Positions 6,731 through 14,363 of a DNA stretch of 37,587 nucleotides are shown piece by piece. The stretch's first letter is position 1. Every line of letters starts with the position of its first letter. The stretch lies in the NCBI RefSeq assembly GCF_002423035.1, contig NZ_DIUM01000002.1:1-37587 (forward strand), written 5' to 3'. Origin of the DNA: Thiocapsa sp. UBA6158 (GTDB taxonomy: Bacteria > Pseudomonadota > Gammaproteobacteria > Chromatiales > Chromatiaceae). Position numbers and translations under genes: made by a program. The notes under the pieces were generated by a model that saw nothing but the letters and a program-made list of their open reading frames with translations, made no database searches and was not told the origin of the DNA.

Positions 6731-6818
6731 TGGCGGAGAGGGTGGGATTCGAACCCACGGACCCGCGAGGGTCAACGGTTTTCAAGACCGCCGCTTTCGA
6801 CCGCTCAGCCACCTCTCC
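6731..6818 (-). tRNA. tRNA-Ser (anticodon UGA)
   Basis: An 88-base tRNA gene on the minus strand from 6818 to 6731. The acceptor arm GGAGAGG pairs with CCTCTCC, the CCA end is encoded, the anticodon loop is CTTGAAA with TGA, there is a long variable arm typical of serine tRNA, and GGTTCGAATCC forms the T loop. The 3' end points to the integrase gene, the usual place for integration of such elements, and the tRNA has been kept intact. Confidence 0.96.
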
Positions 6819-7025
6819 GGATCGATCGCCCGGCGCAATCCCCCGGAACTGCAGGGCATGAGTCACCAAGCGACAGCGGGGGTAAGGATAGCGCATGTCC
6901 GCCGCGGACCCAACCGCCTTGACGCTTGCGCGAGCGACTCCATCAGGTATCCTTCAGGAACTCGGATCTTCCCGCCGAGTCAGACTCGGCAGCTTGAACC
7001 TCTCGTAACCGGAGCGACCACATCA

Positions 7026-7694
7026 ATGGCCAACACTGATTTTTCCATCCCCCGCAGCGCACAGTCGGTCATCTCGACCAACAAGGTGCTCAAGAACACC
7101 TACTTGCTGCTCGCCGCGACGCTCGGCTTCAGCGCCTTCACGGCGATGGTGTCGATCGCACTCGCCGTGCCGAGCTGGATGTACCTGGTCTCGGTAATCG
7201 TCGCGATGCTGATGGGCATCTTCGTGCTTCCGCGCACGGCCGACTCTTCCAAGGGTATCGGTGTCATCTTCCTGATCACCGGCCTGCTCGGGTTCGGCCT
7301 AGGCTCGATCCTGTCCATGTATCTCGCCCTTCCGAACGGTCCGCAGACCGTCGGCTTGGCGTTCGGCGGCACCGCGGCGATCTTCCTCGGATTGTCGGGC
7401 TACGCCCTAACCAGCAAGCGTGACTTCAGCTTCATGGGCGGATTCATCTTCGCCGGCATGATGGTCGTCATCCTGGCTGTCGTGGCAAACCTGTTCCTGC
7501 AGATGCCGGCACTCTCGCTGGCGATCTCCTCGGCCATCATCCTGCTGATGAGCGGCTTCATCCTGTTCGATACCAGCCGGATCGCGCGGGGCGAGGAGAC
7601 CAACTACATCATGGCGACCTACGGGATCTATCTCGCCATCTTCAACATCTTCATCAGTCTGCTGCAGATCCTCGGGATCATGGGCGACGACTGA
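7026..7694 (+). CDS. yccA: Bax inhibitor-1/YccA family inner-membrane protein
   Basis: This is a 222-residue protein with seven likely membrane helices. It follows the E. coli YccA pattern closely: STNKVLKNTYLLLAATLGFSA near the start, GGTAAIFLGLSGYALTSKRDFSFMGG in the middle, ETNYIMATYGIYLAIFNIF and LLQILG at the end. YccA of E. coli is a substrate and modulator of the FtsH membrane protease; the same role is inferred here. The ATG at 7026 has GGAG about 11 bases upstream; longer versions would run into sequence with no family match. The gene is divergent from tRNA-Ser, with nothing else recognised in 6819-7025, and ends in a clear terminator. Confidence 0.93.
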   Translation: MANTDFSIPRSAQSVISTNKVLKNTYLLLAATLGFSAFTAMVSIALAVPSWMYLVSVIVAMLMGIFVLPRTADSSKGIGVIFLITGLLGFGLGSILSMYLALPNGPQTVGLAFGGTAAIFLGLSGYALTSKRDFSFMGGFIFAGMMVVILAVVANLFLQMPALSLAISSAIILLMSGFILFDTSRIARGEETNYIMATYGIYLAIFNIFISLLQILGIMGDD

Positions 7695-7718
7695 TCGACG
7701 CGCCCCTTCTCGGGCATG

Positions 7719-7746
7719 AAACCCCGGCCCCGTGCCGGGGTTTTTG
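7719..7746 (+). terminator. Rho-independent terminator of yccA
   Basis: AACCCCGGC and GCCGGGGTT form a 9-bp GC-rich stem around a short loop, running into TTTTTG. It lies 25 bases after the yccA stop. Confidence 0.85.
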
Positions 7747-7792
7747 TTTCGGCGCTACACGCCAACCCAAGCGACGACCGGAGACTCAACCC

Positions 7793-7978
7793 ATGGAACT
7801 CGCACTGAAGATCGCCGCCGCCGCGGTACTCGTCTTGATGCTGTTCTATCTTTGGCCAGCCTACAAACACTGGCAGGAGAACGGCCCGAAGGCCGAAAAG
7901 GGGGATTGGCAGGCGGCACTCCTGCCGCTCGGTGCGGTCGTCGCGCTGGTTGTCCTGCTGATCATGGCGGTGCGCTGA
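7793..7978 (+). CDS. Small two-helix membrane protein, unknown
   Basis: This is a 61-residue protein with two membrane helices: residues 4-20 (ALKIAAAAVLVLMLFYL) and about 42-59 (LLPLGAVVALVVLLIMAV). The short polar link contains KHWQENGPKAEKGDWQ. A GGAG site ten bases before the ATG and strong codon character support it as real. It lies between the yccA terminator and a repeat-filled gap. I do not recognise a named family, and no role can be deduced. Confidence 0.7.
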   Translation: MELALKIAAAAVLVLMLFYLWPAYKHWQENGPKAEKGDWQAALLPLGAVVALVVLLIMAVR

Positions 7979-8026
7979 AACAACTCGGCGGGCTTCGCTC
8001 ATACGTCGGGCACGCCAGGATCGGTC

Positions 8027-8097
8027 GGGTGGACAAGCGCAGCGCAGTCCACCGGCGCCGGCGCTGTTCGGTGGACTTCGCTCGCACGCGCCCACCC
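8027..8097. repeat. Large imperfect palindrome (GGTGGAC type)
   Basis: The left arm GGGTGGACAAGCG...GTCCACCG is mirrored by CGGTGGACTTCGC...GCGCCCACCC, and each arm is itself a small inverted repeat (GGTGGAC/GTCCACC). The whole 71-base block can fold as a cruciform or a double hairpin. It lies in the 354-base gap 7979-8332 together with a second repeat at 8249-8336. REP-like in nature; no coding potential is seen. Confidence 0.55.
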
Positions 8098-8248
8098 TGC
8101 CGGCCTGCCCGCGTTTGGCTCGACCTGACTCGGCCATGTCACACCTGTGTCGAGCGATCCACGCCGCAAGGACCGTCGAGCCGAGCTGTGCGAGGCACAA
8201 CCAAACCTCGGCGGTCTACGCCCGGCGGTCTCTCGATTGTCGAAACAT

Positions 8249-8336
8249 CTGAATCGCGTCCGCTCCGACCCCGATTGAACCACGCCGAGCCGGCAATATG
8301 CGACGAGGGCGCAAGGTCACCCGAGAGGCGGTTCAG
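8249..8336. repeat. Dispersed AACCGCGTC element, copy 1 (partly decayed)
   Basis: The left end CTGAATCGCGTC (8249-8260) and right end GAGGCGGTTCAG (8325-8336) are inverted with two mismatches over 12 bases. The total length of 88 bp matches the other copies. The TGA stop of the neighbouring minus-strand gene (8335-8333) lies inside the right end. Confidence 0.55.
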
Positions 8337-8701
8337 TCGGCATACATCGGCCGCTCTTCCGCAAGATTCAGCCACCCCTTGACCACCCGATAGAGGGTCC
8401 AGAAGTACACCACGCCCCAGATCAGAAAGCCGATCAAAAACACGCTGGTGACCAGACCGACGAGGCCCCACAAGACTTGGAACCAAAAGGTTCTGATCTG
8501 CCAAATAAAATGGGATTCGAGCCAGGTTCCCCGCACCTCGGCCAGACGCAGATAGTTGACGACGACGCCGATGACAGAGGTCACGCCCAAGATGAACGAC
8601 AGGGCCTGCAGAAGATAGACGAAACCGGTCGTGGCCCTGAGTGGATCGGTCGTTTCCGGCTCCGCCGAAACCGGTTGGATCTTGCGTGTCGATTCATCCA
8701 T
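8333..8701 (-). CDS. DUF4870-like membrane protein
   Basis: This is a 122-residue protein. After a polar N-terminus of about 25 residues come three likely membrane helices: FVYLLQALSFILGVTSVIGVVV, IRTFWFQVLWGLVGLVTSVFLIG and FLIWGVVYFWTLYRVVKGW. The pattern, with VNYLRL and ESHFIWQIRTFW between helices one and two, fits the DUF4870 family of small inner-membrane proteins of unknown function. The ATG at 8701 follows the stop of the upstream gene by six bases, so the two form an operon. The stop codon lies in the end of a dispersed repeat. The function is unknown. Confidence 0.75.
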   Translation of the reverse strand: MDESTRKIQPVSAEPETTDPLRATTGFVYLLQALSFILGVTSVIGVVVNYLRLAEVRGTWLESHFIWQIRTFWFQVLWGLVGLVTSVFLIGFLIWGVVYFWTLYRVVKGWLNLAEERPMYAD

Positions 8702-8707
8702 CACGGC

Positions 8708-9043
8708 TCACCAAGGGCGATACTCAAGTCCGGGAATGGCTTCGCGATCGAAGACCGACGGCAGCTCCCGGATGAGTTGCTGCACCTCTTCGAAATCCAT
8801 GTGCCGGCCGTAGGATGCCTTGGCCGCGTCGATCGGAAGCTCCACCCAGTAACGGATGGAGCCGGGCTCGCGAAGGATCTGCAGGGTGTTCTCGGCGTGA
8901 TCGATGATCCCGAGATAATCGTCCTCATGCTGCAGACGAGGCAGCAGTTGCTCGCGGATCTCTCGGCTGCTGACCTCCAGCGCACTCGCAGACGAGACCG
9001 ACTCCCCCGAACGCTCGAACAAGTAGTAGACGCGATAGTGCAT
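8708..9043 (-). CDS. Conserved-looking hypothetical protein
   Basis: This is a 111-residue soluble protein starting MHYRVYYLFERSGESV. It alternates strands and helices (LEVSSREIREQLLPRLQ, YLGIIDHAENTLQILRE, IRYWVELPID), with the look of a small alpha/beta protein that might bind or modify a partner. There is no membrane segment or metal motif. It is the first gene of a two-gene unit with the membrane protein at 8333. I do not recognise the family and give no function. Confidence 0.65.
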   Translation of the reverse strand: MHYRVYYLFERSGESVSSASALEVSSREIREQLLPRLQHEDDYLGIIDHAENTLQILREPGSIRYWVELPIDAAKASYGRHMDFEEVQQLIRELPSVFDREAIPGLEYRPW

Positions 9044-9270
9044 GGCTGACGATGTTCGCTCTATGTGTGCTGTGACGGTCTGGTCTCGGCACGGCGTACG
9101 GCATAAGATGCGCCCGTATCCGCGGTTTTCCGAACCCCCTTCGAGCACGCCGAGCCGGCTCGACATTCGGCGAATTGGGATCGCCGAGCTCTTCCACGCG
9201 GATGCGAGATCCCGCAATCAGGTGCGCGACGACCCGTGCCGGACAACCTCAGAGCCATTCGGAGACGTCG

Positions 9271-10566
9271 ATGTCGGTTCTCAAAATGAAGCTCCACTGG
9301 CAGATCCTGATCGCCCTTGTGCTGGCGATCGTCATCGGGCTGCTGATCGAGCGCGACACCGGTCTCTTCGGGGTCACTCTGTACGGGATCTTCGACTTTC
9401 TGGGCGAGCTTTTCCTCAACGCCCTAAAGATGTTGATTGTACCCCTGATCGTGTCTTCGATCATCGTCGGGGTCGCCGGAATCGGCGACTCGAGCAATCT
9501 CGGACGTCTCGGGGGCAAGACCATCGGGTATTACGCGATGACGAGCCTGCTCGCCATCATCGTCGGGCTGCTCGTCGTGAACCTGATTCAGCCGGGTGTG
9601 GTCGAGGGAACGGCCGAGGAGGTATTCGGGCTGTCGGCCACCAAGAGCGATCTGGAGGACCAATTCGCCGACAAGGGCGCCGCCGACATCGTCGAGATCT
9701 TTCTGCGCATGGTGCCGACGAACATCGTCGCCGCAGCCGCAGCGGGGCAGATGCTCGGGCTGATCTTCTTCAGCCTGCTTTACGGCTTCTTCATCACGCG
9801 CCTCAGCGGCAAACTTGCGCAAACACAGCTCGACTTCTGGAACGGCGTCTTCGAGGTGATGATGAAGATCACCGAACTGGTGATGCGCTTCGCGCCCATC
9901 GGGGTCTTCGCACTCGTCGCCAAGACGGTCACGGACACCGGATTGGAGGCGTTCGGACCGCTTGCGCTTTTCTTCTTCAGCGTCACGATCGCGCTCGGCA
10001 TCCATTTTTTCGTGACCCTGCCTCTGCTGCTCATGTTCATCGGCGGGGTGAAGCCAAGCCGTCACTATCGCGCCATGGGTGCGGCGCTGCTCACGGCCTT
10101 CTCGACCGCATCCTCCTCGGCCACGCTCCCGCTCACCATGGAATGTGTCGAGAAGAACGCCGGGGTCTCCAACCGGACTTCGAGCTTCGTGCTGCCCTTG
10201 GGTGCGACAGTGAACATGGACGGGACCGCGCTCTATGAATGCGTCGCCGTCATGTTCATCGCCCAGGCATACGGGATCGAGTTGGGATTCGCGACCCAGA
10301 TCCTGATCGTGATCCTCGCGCTCCTGACCTCGATCGGCGTGGCCGGCATCCCGGCCGCCAGCCTCGTCGCCATCGCCATCATCCTGACCGCCGTCGGCCT
10401 GCCCCTGGAAGGGATCGGCCTGATCCTGGCGGTCGATCGACTTCTCGACATGATGCGCACCTCGGTCAACGTCTTCAGCGATTCCTGCGGCGCCGTCATC
10501 ATCGCCAAGAGCGAAGGAGAAACCGGCATCCTGGAGAGCGATGGACCGATCCCGGCCAGGGCCTAA
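9271..10566 (+). CDS. Dicarboxylate/amino-acid:cation symporter (DAACS family)
   Basis: This is a 431-residue inner-membrane transporter. The DAACS signatures are clear: a serine-rich re-entrant loop (FSTASSSATLPLTMEC), the NMDGT motif (GATVNMDGTALYE) and the second hairpin loop AGIPAASLVAIAIILTAVGLP, with RLLDMMRTSVNVFSDSCGAVI near the end. Such proteins take up glutamate, aspartate or C4-dicarboxylates with Na+ or H+; the substrate cannot be set from sequence alone. GGAG lies eight bases before ATG 9271. A strong hairpin follows the stop. Organic-acid uptake would suit a photoheterotroph, which is inference. Confidence 0.92.
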   Translation: MSVLKMKLHWQILIALVLAIVIGLLIERDTGLFGVTLYGIFDFLGELFLNALKMLIVPLIVSSIIVGVAGIGDSSNLGRLGGKTIGYYAMTSLLAIIVGLLVVNLIQPGVVEGTAEEVFGLSATKSDLEDQFADKGAADIVEIFLRMVPTNIVAAAAAGQMLGLIFFSLLYGFFITRLSGKLAQTQLDFWNGVFEVMMKITELVMRFAPIGVFALVAKTVTDTGLEAFGPLALFFFSVTIALGIHFFVTLPLLLMFIGGVKPSRHYRAMGAALLTAFSTASSSATLPLTMECVEKNAGVSNRTSSFVLPLGATVNMDGTALYECVAVMFIAQAYGIELGFATQILIVILALLTSIGVAGIPAASLVAIAIILTAVGLPLEGIGLILAVDRLLDMMRTSVNVFSDSCGAVIIAKSEGETGILESDGPIPARA

Positions 10567-10580
10567 TCGGCCGTGCAGCG

Positions 10581-10610
10581 CCGAGCCGCGAAGACGCAAT
10601 CGCGGCTCGG
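10581..10610 (+). terminator. Hairpin after the symporter gene
   Basis: CCGAGCCGCG (10581-10590) pairs perfectly with CGCGGCTCGG (10601-10610) around a ten-base loop, 15 bases after the stop. There is no T tract, so it is either a weak terminator or a 3' protective hairpin. Confidence 0.55.
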
Positions 10611-10738
10611 GGGCGAAGCCCGATCGGTTTCCTTATCAAGACCAATGGAATTACGATAGGGTGCGGGGTTCGCCCCGGGCCAACGACGCGCCGCCCCCCA
10701 GACCATGCCGACCCCTTCGCCCCAGCATCGCGAGCCCC

Positions 10739-13700
10739 GTGTCTGACCTCACTCCCTCCGCCAGCGCCGAGACCACCGCGAAGCTCTTCCGCGGGCGCGT
10801 CCTCAAACCGGCCGAAGGCGTCTTCCTGTTCCATCCAAGGGCCATCGAGCGCCTGATCATCGACCATCTGGCGACAGAGGCGCGCGACATCTCGATCCCG
10901 GAGCTCGCCTATTACCTGATGCCCTCCACGGCCTTTCTCACCGGCCTGGAGTCGGAGAATCCGGAGGCACTCGCCGTCATCGAGGGGCTCAATCTGCCCG
11001 ACTACGTGATCCTTTTGCCGATCCCGCCCGAGCAACGACTCGACCGTGTCGGCTTCACGAGACTGCTGCGCGACTACTGGGCTCGGCGTTTCGAGGCCGA
11101 GGTCGCGCGCGCCTGGCAGATCGCGCGCGACGACAATCTCGATGGGGATCCGTTCGGCCCGATCGGACTGACCCGCCGGATCGGCCCGCTCGCTTTGGCC
11201 GAGGTGCGCGACATCATGACGCGCGACGGGGTCGTCCCCGCGGGCATCGGCGACGCCTTCATTTGTCGCAGCTTCGTCGCCCTGATCGCCCGATTGCGCT
11301 ATTTTTCGCCGGGCGCACGCGGTTTCTTCTTTCCGACAATCCGGAACTGGGACGCGCTCGATCTGTGGCTCATCGAGAGCGGACTCGATCTGCCCGGATC
11401 GCTGCAGGGCGGGCGGCTGCCGCGCCTGCTGGAGCATACCCGCCCGGATCACCGCTGCGGCGTGCCCGAGTATCTGCCCCTTCTCCCGTCCGGCCTGCCC
11501 TACGGGGAATCGGATCCGGATTTCGCGCGCGCGATCGCCGCCCGGCAGAACCACGAAACGCCGCTCGTCCCGGACGAGCCCGCATCTCAGGACGTCGCGG
11601 ATACGGCGATCTCGTCCCCTGTCGACGAGATCGAGGCACGCTGTCTCGCGGTGCTGCGCGAAGCCTCGCAATTGGCCCGACGGGACTGGAAAACGCGTCT
11701 CCGGGACATCGCGATCACCCCGGTCGCGCCACTGCTGGATGCACTGCTCGCCATCCCGGGGCGTCTGAGTCGCAAACGCTCCGAGGCGGGACCCCGCGGG
11801 ATCTGGCTGGATCTGCATCTGGCCCTGTTCGCCGATGCCGTGCGTAAGGCGCAGCGCGCCGAGCTCGACGACCATTATGCCGCCGCACTCGTCAACCTGG
11901 CCTTGGCCCGGCGACGCTTCATCGCCATGGGCGAGCCCTGTCTGGATGCGCGCGACGCGGTCCGCGCGATCCTCGCGCAACGTGCTGTTGCGGCGCAGAG
12001 CACCTTGGCGGATCTGATCGCCGCGAACTCGAAGCTGAGCCCGGACACGGCACGCGAGCTGTCTGCTCTGACTGCGCTCTTGGGCGAGGAGGTCATGCGC
12101 GCCGGCTCGGCTCGCTCGGCGTATCTGATCCTGCGCGACCTGGAACGAGTTCTGCTCGAGAGCCGCACCACCTACTACCGACTGCGTCCCTTTCACTGGG
12201 CAGCGAGCGGCGGAAAGGAGCGCCTGAGACAGATCCTGCCCTTTCAGGCCCGACTCAAGGCGCTGCGAGCACTGGCGGTCGCATCGAGCCGGCTCGAGCA
12301 GATCGAGTGGCCTACCCGCGAGGTCGAGCGGTTCTCGGTCCCCCTGAAGCGCCTCTCCGAGCAGCTGTCCACGCGACTCGCCGGCCAGATCAGACCCCAC
12401 CTTCGCGCTTCTCTCGAAGAGGCCGGCTTCAACCCGACCAACCATCGCGAGCGGGTCGCGGCCCACAAGATGCGCGAGGAGCTGCTCGACGTCATCCAGC
12501 ACCGTCGGCATCTGAAGTTCACGGACGTCCGCGATATCGTCGCACGCAACATCCTGCGCTTGCCCGACCCGACCCTGGAGGAGATTCGCCACGGCGACCG
12601 CTTGGCGCATTTCGATCGGATCGCCGCCCGGAACCTGCCCGGCGTTTACAAACCGGGCGAATTCTATGTCAAGGGCTTGCAGCAGCTCGGCGCGCCTCTG
12701 TTCGGCACGCCGCGAGGGCGGTTGATCCTGCGCCATCTCATCCTGCCGACCGGCTTGGCCTATCTGGGACTCAAGACGCTCGACATCCTGGCCGGCCTGA
12801 TCGCGCCCGAGGGAAGCGCCATTGATTTAGCGCCCCTCTGGCTGGTGCTGCTGCTCGCCCTGCTGATCAATGCGTTCGCCTACACCCGCGTCGGCCGGGC
12901 GATCGCCAAATCGATCTGGCGCGTCATCGCTTGGACAGTTCGTTTACTGCTTTTCGACGGGATGCGCAGACTGCTGCGTTGGGCGCCGGTCGCGCGACTC
13001 TTGTCGACGAGCCTGATCCGCGGTCTGGATCGCAATCTGGTGCAGCCGCTGTTCATCGGACTGCTGATCGTGCTCCCCTTCGTGGGACTCGGCCTGCTGA
13101 TCGACGGGGTCGAGATTGACTACGGCCTGTCCTTGCTGATCCCGGCTTTTGCGATCGGCACGCTGGCGCGCAACACGCCTGCGGGTCGACGCATGCTCGA
13201 CAATGCCGCCAGTGCTGCATGGCAGATGCTGCGTCGACTGAACCAGACCCTGGTGATCGGACTGGTTCGCGAGCTGCTGCATTTCTTCAAGGAGGTGACA
13301 CGCCGCTTCGAGCAGGGGCTGCATCGGATCGAGGAGTTACTGAGCCATCAGCTCGGAGAGTCACGGCTCGCACTTGTCGTGAAGGCATTGTTTGCGCCTG
13401 TCTGGAATTTCACCGAGTCCGTCATCCAGTTTTACGTGACCGTGCTGGTGGAGCCGCAGGTCAATCCGATCAAGCATTTCCCCTTGGTTACCATCGCGCA
13501 CAAGCTGATGTTGCCCTTCCTGCCGGCACTCACCGGGCTGTTGGTTGCACTCACCGAGCCCTTCCTGCCGAAGCTGATCGCCTACCCCTTCGTCACCGTC
13601 ACCATCCTCCTGTTGCCGGGCTTGGCCGGCTTCCTGGTCTGGGAGCTCAAGGAGAATCGGCGCATCTACGCGGCCAATCACGCGGGCGCAAACCCGGTCG

Positions 13701-14281
13701 GAGATGACACCGCCCGGATCGAGGCGGTGCGCCGATCCGATCTGTCGAGCACACCGATCGAGCCGGCCGTGATCGGCAGCCACGGCGAGACCATGCGCGG
13801 GATGCTCCGCCGTGGTTTTCACAGCGGAACACTGCCGAAGGCGTTCGATCGGCTCAGGCGCGTGCTGCGCGAAGAGATCCGCGACGAGGTCCCCTACCCC
13901 CATCGCCTGCGAGAGGCGCAACGTCGCCTCGCCGAGGTCGAACGCGCGCTCTGTGTCTTCTGCGATCGTGAGTTGGGCTATGCCCTGCGTCGCCGTTGCG
14001 CCGAGCCGAACTGCGGCTTGGTCAGTGTCGAGACCGGACGGCCGCGTCTGTCGAGCAACGCCTTCGATCTGACCCTCGAGCTGTACGCCGCGGATACCGC
14101 GGATAATCGTCCGATCGAGCTGCGGCTCTGTATCTATCTGGAGGAGCCCGATCTCTTTCTGAAGGTCGAGGTGAGCGGGCCGAAAGAGGAGCTCGGCGCA
14201 CCCTGTTGGGCGCTGGTTCGATCCGATCTCGAGGTATTCAGCGGTCGTGCGGGGATCAGGCAGGCGCCGTCGGCGGTTTAG
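10739..14281 (+). CDS. Very large membrane protein of unknown function
   Basis: The protein is about 1180 residues if it starts at GTG 10739 (VSDLTPSASAETTAKLF); the start is not well supported by a ribosome binding site and could be different. The first 650 residues are soluble and Arg-rich. Hydrophobic segments follow at about 680-1000 (LAPLWLVLLLALLINAFAY, PLFIGLLIVLPFVGLGLLI, LSLLIPAFAIGTLA, LMLPFLPALTGLLVALTEPF, FVTVTILLLPGLAGFLVW). Near the end Cys1072, Cys1075, Cys1087 and Cys1092 form a C-x2-C-x11-C-x4-C set that could bind zinc. It is convergent with the GTPase pair at 14364-17137. I do not recognise the family. A membrane-organising role with the GTPases is speculation from position. 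Confidence 0.75.
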   Translation: MSDLTPSASAETTAKLFRGRVLKPAEGVFLFHPRAIERLIIDHLATEARDISIPELAYYLMPSTAFLTGLESENPEALAVIEGLNLPDYVILLPIPPEQRLDRVGFTRLLRDYWARRFEAEVARAWQIARDDNLDGDPFGPIGLTRRIGPLALAEVRDIMTRDGVVPAGIGDAFICRSFVALIARLRYFSPGARGFFFPTIRNWDALDLWLIESGLDLPGSLQGGRLPRLLEHTRPDHRCGVPEYLPLLPSGLPYGESDPDFARAIAARQNHETPLVPDEPASQDVADTAISSPVDEIEARCLAVLREASQLARRDWKTRLRDIAITPVAPLLDALLAIPGRLSRKRSEAGPRGIWLDLHLALFADAVRKAQRAELDDHYAAALVNLALARRRFIAMGEPCLDARDAVRAILAQRAVAAQSTLADLIAANSKLSPDTARELSALTALLGEEVMRAGSARSAYLILRDLERVLLESRTTYYRLRPFHWAASGGKERLRQILPFQARLKALRALAVASSRLEQIEWPTREVERFSVPLKRLSEQLSTRLAGQIRPHLRASLEEAGFNPTNHRERVAAHKMREELLDVIQHRRHLKFTDVRDIVARNILRLPDPTLEEIRHGDRLAHFDRIAARNLPGVYKPGEFYVKGLQQLGAPLFGTPRGRLILRHLILPTGLAYLGLKTLDILAGLIAPEGSAIDLAPLWLVLLLALLINAFAYTRVGRAIAKSIWRVIAWTVRLLLFDGMRRLLRWAPVARLLSTSLIRGLDRNLVQPLFIGLLIVLPFVGLGLLIDGVEIDYGLSLLIPAFAIGTLARNTPAGRRMLDNAASAAWQMLRRLNQTLVIGLVRELLHFFKEVTRRFEQGLHRIEELLSHQLGESRLALVVKALFAPVWNFTESVIQFYVTVLVEPQVNPIKHFPLVTIAHKLMLPFLPALTGLLVALTEPFLPKLIAYPFVTVTILLLPGLAGFLVWELKENRRIYAANHAGANPVGDDTARIEAVRRSDLSSTPIEPAVIGSHGETMRGMLRRGFHSGTLPKAFDRLRRVLREEIRDEVPYPHRLREAQRRLAEVERALCVFCDRELGYALRRRCAEPNCGLVSVETGRPRLSSNAFDLTLELYAADTADNRPIELRLCIYLEEPDLFLKVEVSGPKEELGAPCWALVRSDLEVFSGRAGIRQAPSAV

Positions 14282-14286
14282 GTCTT

Positions 14287-14314
14287 CCTGCCTCCTGCCT
14301 CCTGCCTCCTGCTG
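14287..14314. repeat. Heptamer tandem repeat (CCTGCCT)
   Basis: Three exact CCTGCCT units and a fourth imperfect unit lie six bases after the stop of the large membrane protein, in the convergent gap. A shorter CCTCCTGCCTCCTGC stretch recurs at about 23538. A simple repeat with no visible coding role. Confidence 0.55.
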
Positions 14315-14363
14315 TCAGCTTGCTGCTTCCGGCGGGGGGATGCTCGGGGATTCCGGTGTCGGG

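Noticed and set aside
9424..10599. 391-codon minus-strand frame opposite the symporter
   Set aside because: The plus strand encodes all DAACS motifs; the other strand gives a His/Asp-rich shadow.
10499..12736. 745-codon minus-strand frame opposite the large membrane protein
   Set aside because: Codon-position composition and membrane helices support the plus-strand frame; the minus-strand product has no recognisable motif.
14287..14314. CRISPR-like array
   Set aside because: The repeat is only seven bases with no spacers; no cas genes are present anywhere in the window.
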